A program made the translations under genes and the position numbers. Below are positions 61,438-64,000 of a stretch of DNA of 64,000 nucleotides, piece after piece. The stretch covers positions 62,001-126,000 of the forward strand of contig CABUAT010000001.1 of assembly GCA_902489665.1 (NCBI GenBank). Direction: 5' to 3'. This DNA is from an uncultured Collinsella sp. (lineage in GTDB: Bacteria; Actinomycetota; Coriobacteriia; Coriobacteriales; Coriobacteriaceae). The notes beneath the pieces were generated by a model, which was not told the DNA's origin, did no database searches, and saw only the letters and a list, made by a program, of their open reading frames with translations. Numbering within the stretch: position 1 is the first letter of the stretch; each line of letters begins with the position of its first letter.

Positions 61438-64000
61438 GTGAGAGCTGCCACTGTCCTTCGTTCGGTTATATATCGCGCCCTGGCCATTGTGCTTGCCGCG
61501 CTTGCCGTGCTGAGTTCTATCGCGCCTGTCCAGGCTTTTGCCGATGACTCTAGTCAGCAAGTCAAGACGGTCCGCGTTGGTTGGCTCGTCAGCAACGAGG
61601 GCTTCCAAGACGGCACCCCCGGCGAGCGTCTCTCGGGATGGGGTTACGAGTACCTCCAGACCCTGTCATACTACACGCCCGGCTGGCGGTACGAATACGT
61701 CTCCGGCACCTTCACCGAGCTTATGGACATGCTCGAGGCGGGCGAGATCGACCTCATGCCCAACATCTCCTACTCCGAGGAACGCGCCCAAAAGCTGCTC
61801 TTTTCCTCGAACCCCGAGGGCACCGAGCGCTACTACATCTACGCCAGGCCCGACCGTGACGACCTCGCAAAGGGTGACCCTCAAGCACTTCAAGGGCTCA
61901 CTATCGGCTGCAACCGAGGTGTTATGCAAACCTTTGTTGGCCGGCAGTGGCTCGCCAACGAAGGCATTACCTGCACCTATAAAGAAATCGACACTGGCGG
62001 CGCCCTCTTTGACGCGCTCGCAAACGACGAAGTCGATGCCGTCATCATGAACGACACCATTTCGTCGCCCGATGCGTCGCCCATGTTCTACGTTGGTTCG
62101 AGCGACTACTACTTTGCCGTCCCCAAAAGCCGCCCCGACCTAATGGACGACATCAATGCCGCCATGTCGGCAATCGCCCGCGTCAACCCACGCTATATCG
62201 ACGAAGTCAAATCTAACTACTCGGTCAAAAACAGCGGTTCATCATCGCTCAACGGCCCCGAACGTTCCTGGCTCAAAGCAAATGACAACACCATCACGCT
62301 CGGCTACATTACGGGCAAACTCCCCTACTGCAACGAAGACGAAAACGGCGAAATGGAAGGCTCGCTCGCATCGCTTGCGACGACGTTGCACGATAAATTT
62401 GGCATTACGGTCAAAACCGTCGCCTTTGATAGCTACAAGATGATGTCAAAGGCTCTGTCAAAGGGAAGCATAGACGTTGCGCTGCCGGTATACCGAGATT
62501 ACTGGGTTGCCGAGCAATCAGGCGTTGTGCAGTCGGCATCGTTGGGGACCGTGTCCCTCACCGCCATCCACACCGGCAGCGACCTGAACAAAGACCTTCA
62601 GAACATCGCCTGTACCAAATCATCGTTTGTCAACAAAAATGCACTTGAAAGCCTGTTTCCCACAGCGACCGTGACCGAATACCAATCCGACGATGAAGCG
62701 TTCGACGCCCTCAGGAAGGGAACGGCGCACTGCATCGTCGCTCCCAGCTCACGCATAAAAACCATCGGCGACCGTTATGATCTCGAAGGTTACGAGACGG
62801 CCGAGCTCCCTGACACCTGTGAGCTCTCGTGCTGGATTTCGCGCGGAAAGCCCGAGCTGCTGGGAATCGTCAACAAGGGCATCATCAATGCCGGAGAATC
62901 GCTCTCCGCAAGCAATTACTCCTCCACGTCGTACACGGCCCAGGAATCCAACACGCTTCAATTCCTTTATCGCAACCGTGCCGCCGTTGCAGCTGCCCTC
63001 ATCGGTATGTTGTCGGTCGGTATCGTCCTGCTCATCTGGGCGCTCGTGCGCGCTCGAACCGAGCGCAAAAAAGCCGACGCTGCCAACGCCGCTAAGACGG
63101 CATTCCTCACGCGCATGAGCCACGACATCCGAACGCCGCTCAACGGTATCCTGGGCCTTATCGAGATCGAGGAATTGAAGGAAGGCGATATCCAGGTCGC
63201 CCGCGAGAGCCGTGCCAAGGCGCGCGTTGCCGCCAATCACCTGCTCTCGCTGATCAACGACATCCTCGAGATGGGCAAAATCGAAGACCGCAAGCTAACA
63301 CTGGAGCATGCGCCTTTTAACCTCAAAGAGCTCTGTGACGATACACTGGTGCTGTGCAAGCTCCGCGCGTCCAGTAACGCCATCACCATGCAGGACAATA
63401 GTCTGCCGTACGCCACGGGGCCATACATGATCGGCAGTCCCACCCATATCCGACAGATCATGATCAACCTGTTAGACAACAGCATTAAGTACAACAAGCA
63501 CGGCGGCTCCGTCACCTTTAGCTCAAATACCAAGCCACTCGATAACGGGCGCGCGCTCTTTTGCTTTAGCGTTTCGGATACCGGCATTGGTATGACTCCC
63601 AAGTTTTTAAAGCATATCTATGAGCCGTTTGCCCAAGAAGGTGACGATGCGCGCAGCAAGTTCCAAGGAACCGGCATGGGCATGCCAATCGTCAAGTCGC
63701 TTATTGAACTGATGGGCGGTACGATTGAGATTTCGAGTGAGGTTGGCGTGGGAAGTACGTTCAACGTCCAGATTCCGCTCGATATCGACAAGAACCCTCA
63801 GACGCGGGCAGATACGGTCGAGAGGGCGCTCGACTGCTCGCTCGCCGACATGAACGTGCTGCTCGCCGAAGACAACGAATTGAATGCCGAGATTGCCCAG
63901 GCGCTGCTCGAAAGTGAAGGCATTGTCGTAACTCGCACCGCCGATGGCAACGAAGCGGTCGACCTATACGTTGGCCGTCCCGCCGGCAGCTTCGATGCGA
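61438..64000 (+). CDS. Hybrid sensor histidine kinase with two extracellular solute-binding domains (BvgS type, 3' end cut)
   Basis: 854 codons visible. A signal/anchor segment (~8-32), two SBP_bac_3-like sensor modules (~45-265 and ~285-500; VKTVRVGWLVSNEGFQDGT; TITLGYITGKLPYCN), a membrane helix (~525-545), HisKA with the phosphorylated histidine H562 in MSHDIRTPLNG, HATPase with LLDNSIKY, SDTGIGM and GTGMGMPIVKSL, and the start of a receiver domain (MNVLLAEDNELNAEIAQALL). The receiver aspartate lies beyond the edge. Start GTG at 61438 with TTAGGA. Probably senses a small nutrient outside the cell. Confidence 0.93.
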   Translation, partial: MRAATVLRSVIYRALAIVLAALAVLSSIAPVQAFADDSSQQVKTVRVGWLVSNEGFQDGTPGERLSGWGYEYLQTLSYYTPGWRYEYVSGTFTELMDMLEAGEIDLMPNISYSEERAQKLLFSSNPEGTERYYIYARPDRDDLAKGDPQALQGLTIGCNRGVMQTFVGRQWLANEGITCTYKEIDTGGALFDALANDEVDAVIMNDTISSPDASPMFYVGSSDYYFAVPKSRPDLMDDINAAMSAIARVNPRYIDEVKSNYSVKNSGSSSLNGPERSWLKANDNTITLGYITGKLPYCNEDENGEMEGSLASLATTLHDKFGITVKTVAFDSYKMMSKALSKGSIDVALPVYRDYWVAEQSGVVQSASLGTVSLTAIHTGSDLNKDLQNIACTKSSFVNKNALESLFPTATVTEYQSDDEAFDALRKGTAHCIVAPSSRIKTIGDRYDLEGYETAELPDTCELSCWISRGKPELLGIVNKGIINAGESLSASNYSSTSYTAQESNTLQFLYRNRAAVAAALIGMLSVGIVLLIWALVRARTERKKADAANAAKTAFLTRMSHDIRTPLNGILGLIEIEELKEGDIQVARESRAKARVAANHLLSLINDILEMGKIEDRKLTLEHAPFNLKELCDDTLVLCKLRASSNAITMQDNSLPYATGPYMIGSPTHIRQIMINLLDNSIKYNKHGGSVTFSSNTKPLDNGRALFCFSVSDTGIGMTPKFLKHIYEPFAQEGDDARSKFQGTGMGMPIVKSLIELMGGTIEISSEVGVGSTFNVQIPLDIDKNPQTRADTVERALDCSLADMNVLLAEDNELNAEIAQALLESEGIVVTRTADGNEAVDLYVGRPAGSFDA

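Overview
The window is high-GC and gene-dense, and it looks like the chromosome of a gut Coriobacteriia close to Collinsella. The assignment rests on the mix of families, since no 16S gene is present: a choloylglycine hydrolase with all the usual catalytic positions, a rubredoxin-first rubrerythrin, a PdxR-type regulator with pdxST, an EFR1-like flavodoxin/ferredoxin, many LysR regulators, and short palindromes with a GGGAC core. I see no rRNA, tRNA or CRISPR.

Layout. 1-2 kb: a cut-off iron alcohol dehydrogenase, diverging from rubrerythrin. 1.9-3.4 kb: an orphan PD-(D/E)XK-like gene between two direct copies of a ~122-bp element with 16-18-bp inverted ends. 3.4-6.5 kb: vitamin B6 synthesis (pdxR diverging from pdxST). 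6.5-6.9 kb: a gene-free stretch packed with palindromes. 6.9-24.5 kb: an RGG-rich winged-helix protein, an MFS exporter, two peptide-deformylase relatives, an XRE-aminotransferase fusion, a LysR/EamA pair, Kup, bile salt hydrolase, two NCS2 permeases, an esterase, a MetE-like enzyme, another LysR and a HAD phosphatase. 24.6-26.7 kb: a TPP riboswitch and terminator ahead of thiM, a thiamine-binding protein gene and thiE. 26.7-32.7 kb: patatin, an internally deleted EAL remnant next to a GGDEF-PAS-GGDEF protein, a flavoprotein, an ArsC-like protein, a CobW GTPase and trmL.

32.7-43 kb looks most like an accessory region. It has two AT-richer secreted or membrane proteins, a serine recombinase, two paralogous AAA+ ATPases with C-terminal winged helices (each preceded by three evenly spaced direct repeats), a UvrA-like protein with a GNAT partner, a TetM-like ribosomal-protection GTPase, and four copies of one palindrome type. 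43-64 kb returns to housekeeping and transport: MscL, RsmJ, RlmA, MATE, a second LysR/EamA pair, uracil-DNA glycosylase, a queuosine-precursor-type transporter with a possible preQ1 switch, release factor 3, a YtrA-type GntR/ABC operon, an internally duplicated EamA carrier, a ClC channel, a LOG-family protein, a K+ channel, and a two-sensor hybrid histidine kinase cut by the window end.

The strongest unexplained signals are the palindromic elements, which repeatedly supply or touch stop codons, and the paired ATPase genes with triplicated upstream repeats. Families were assigned by reading motifs. No database search was run.
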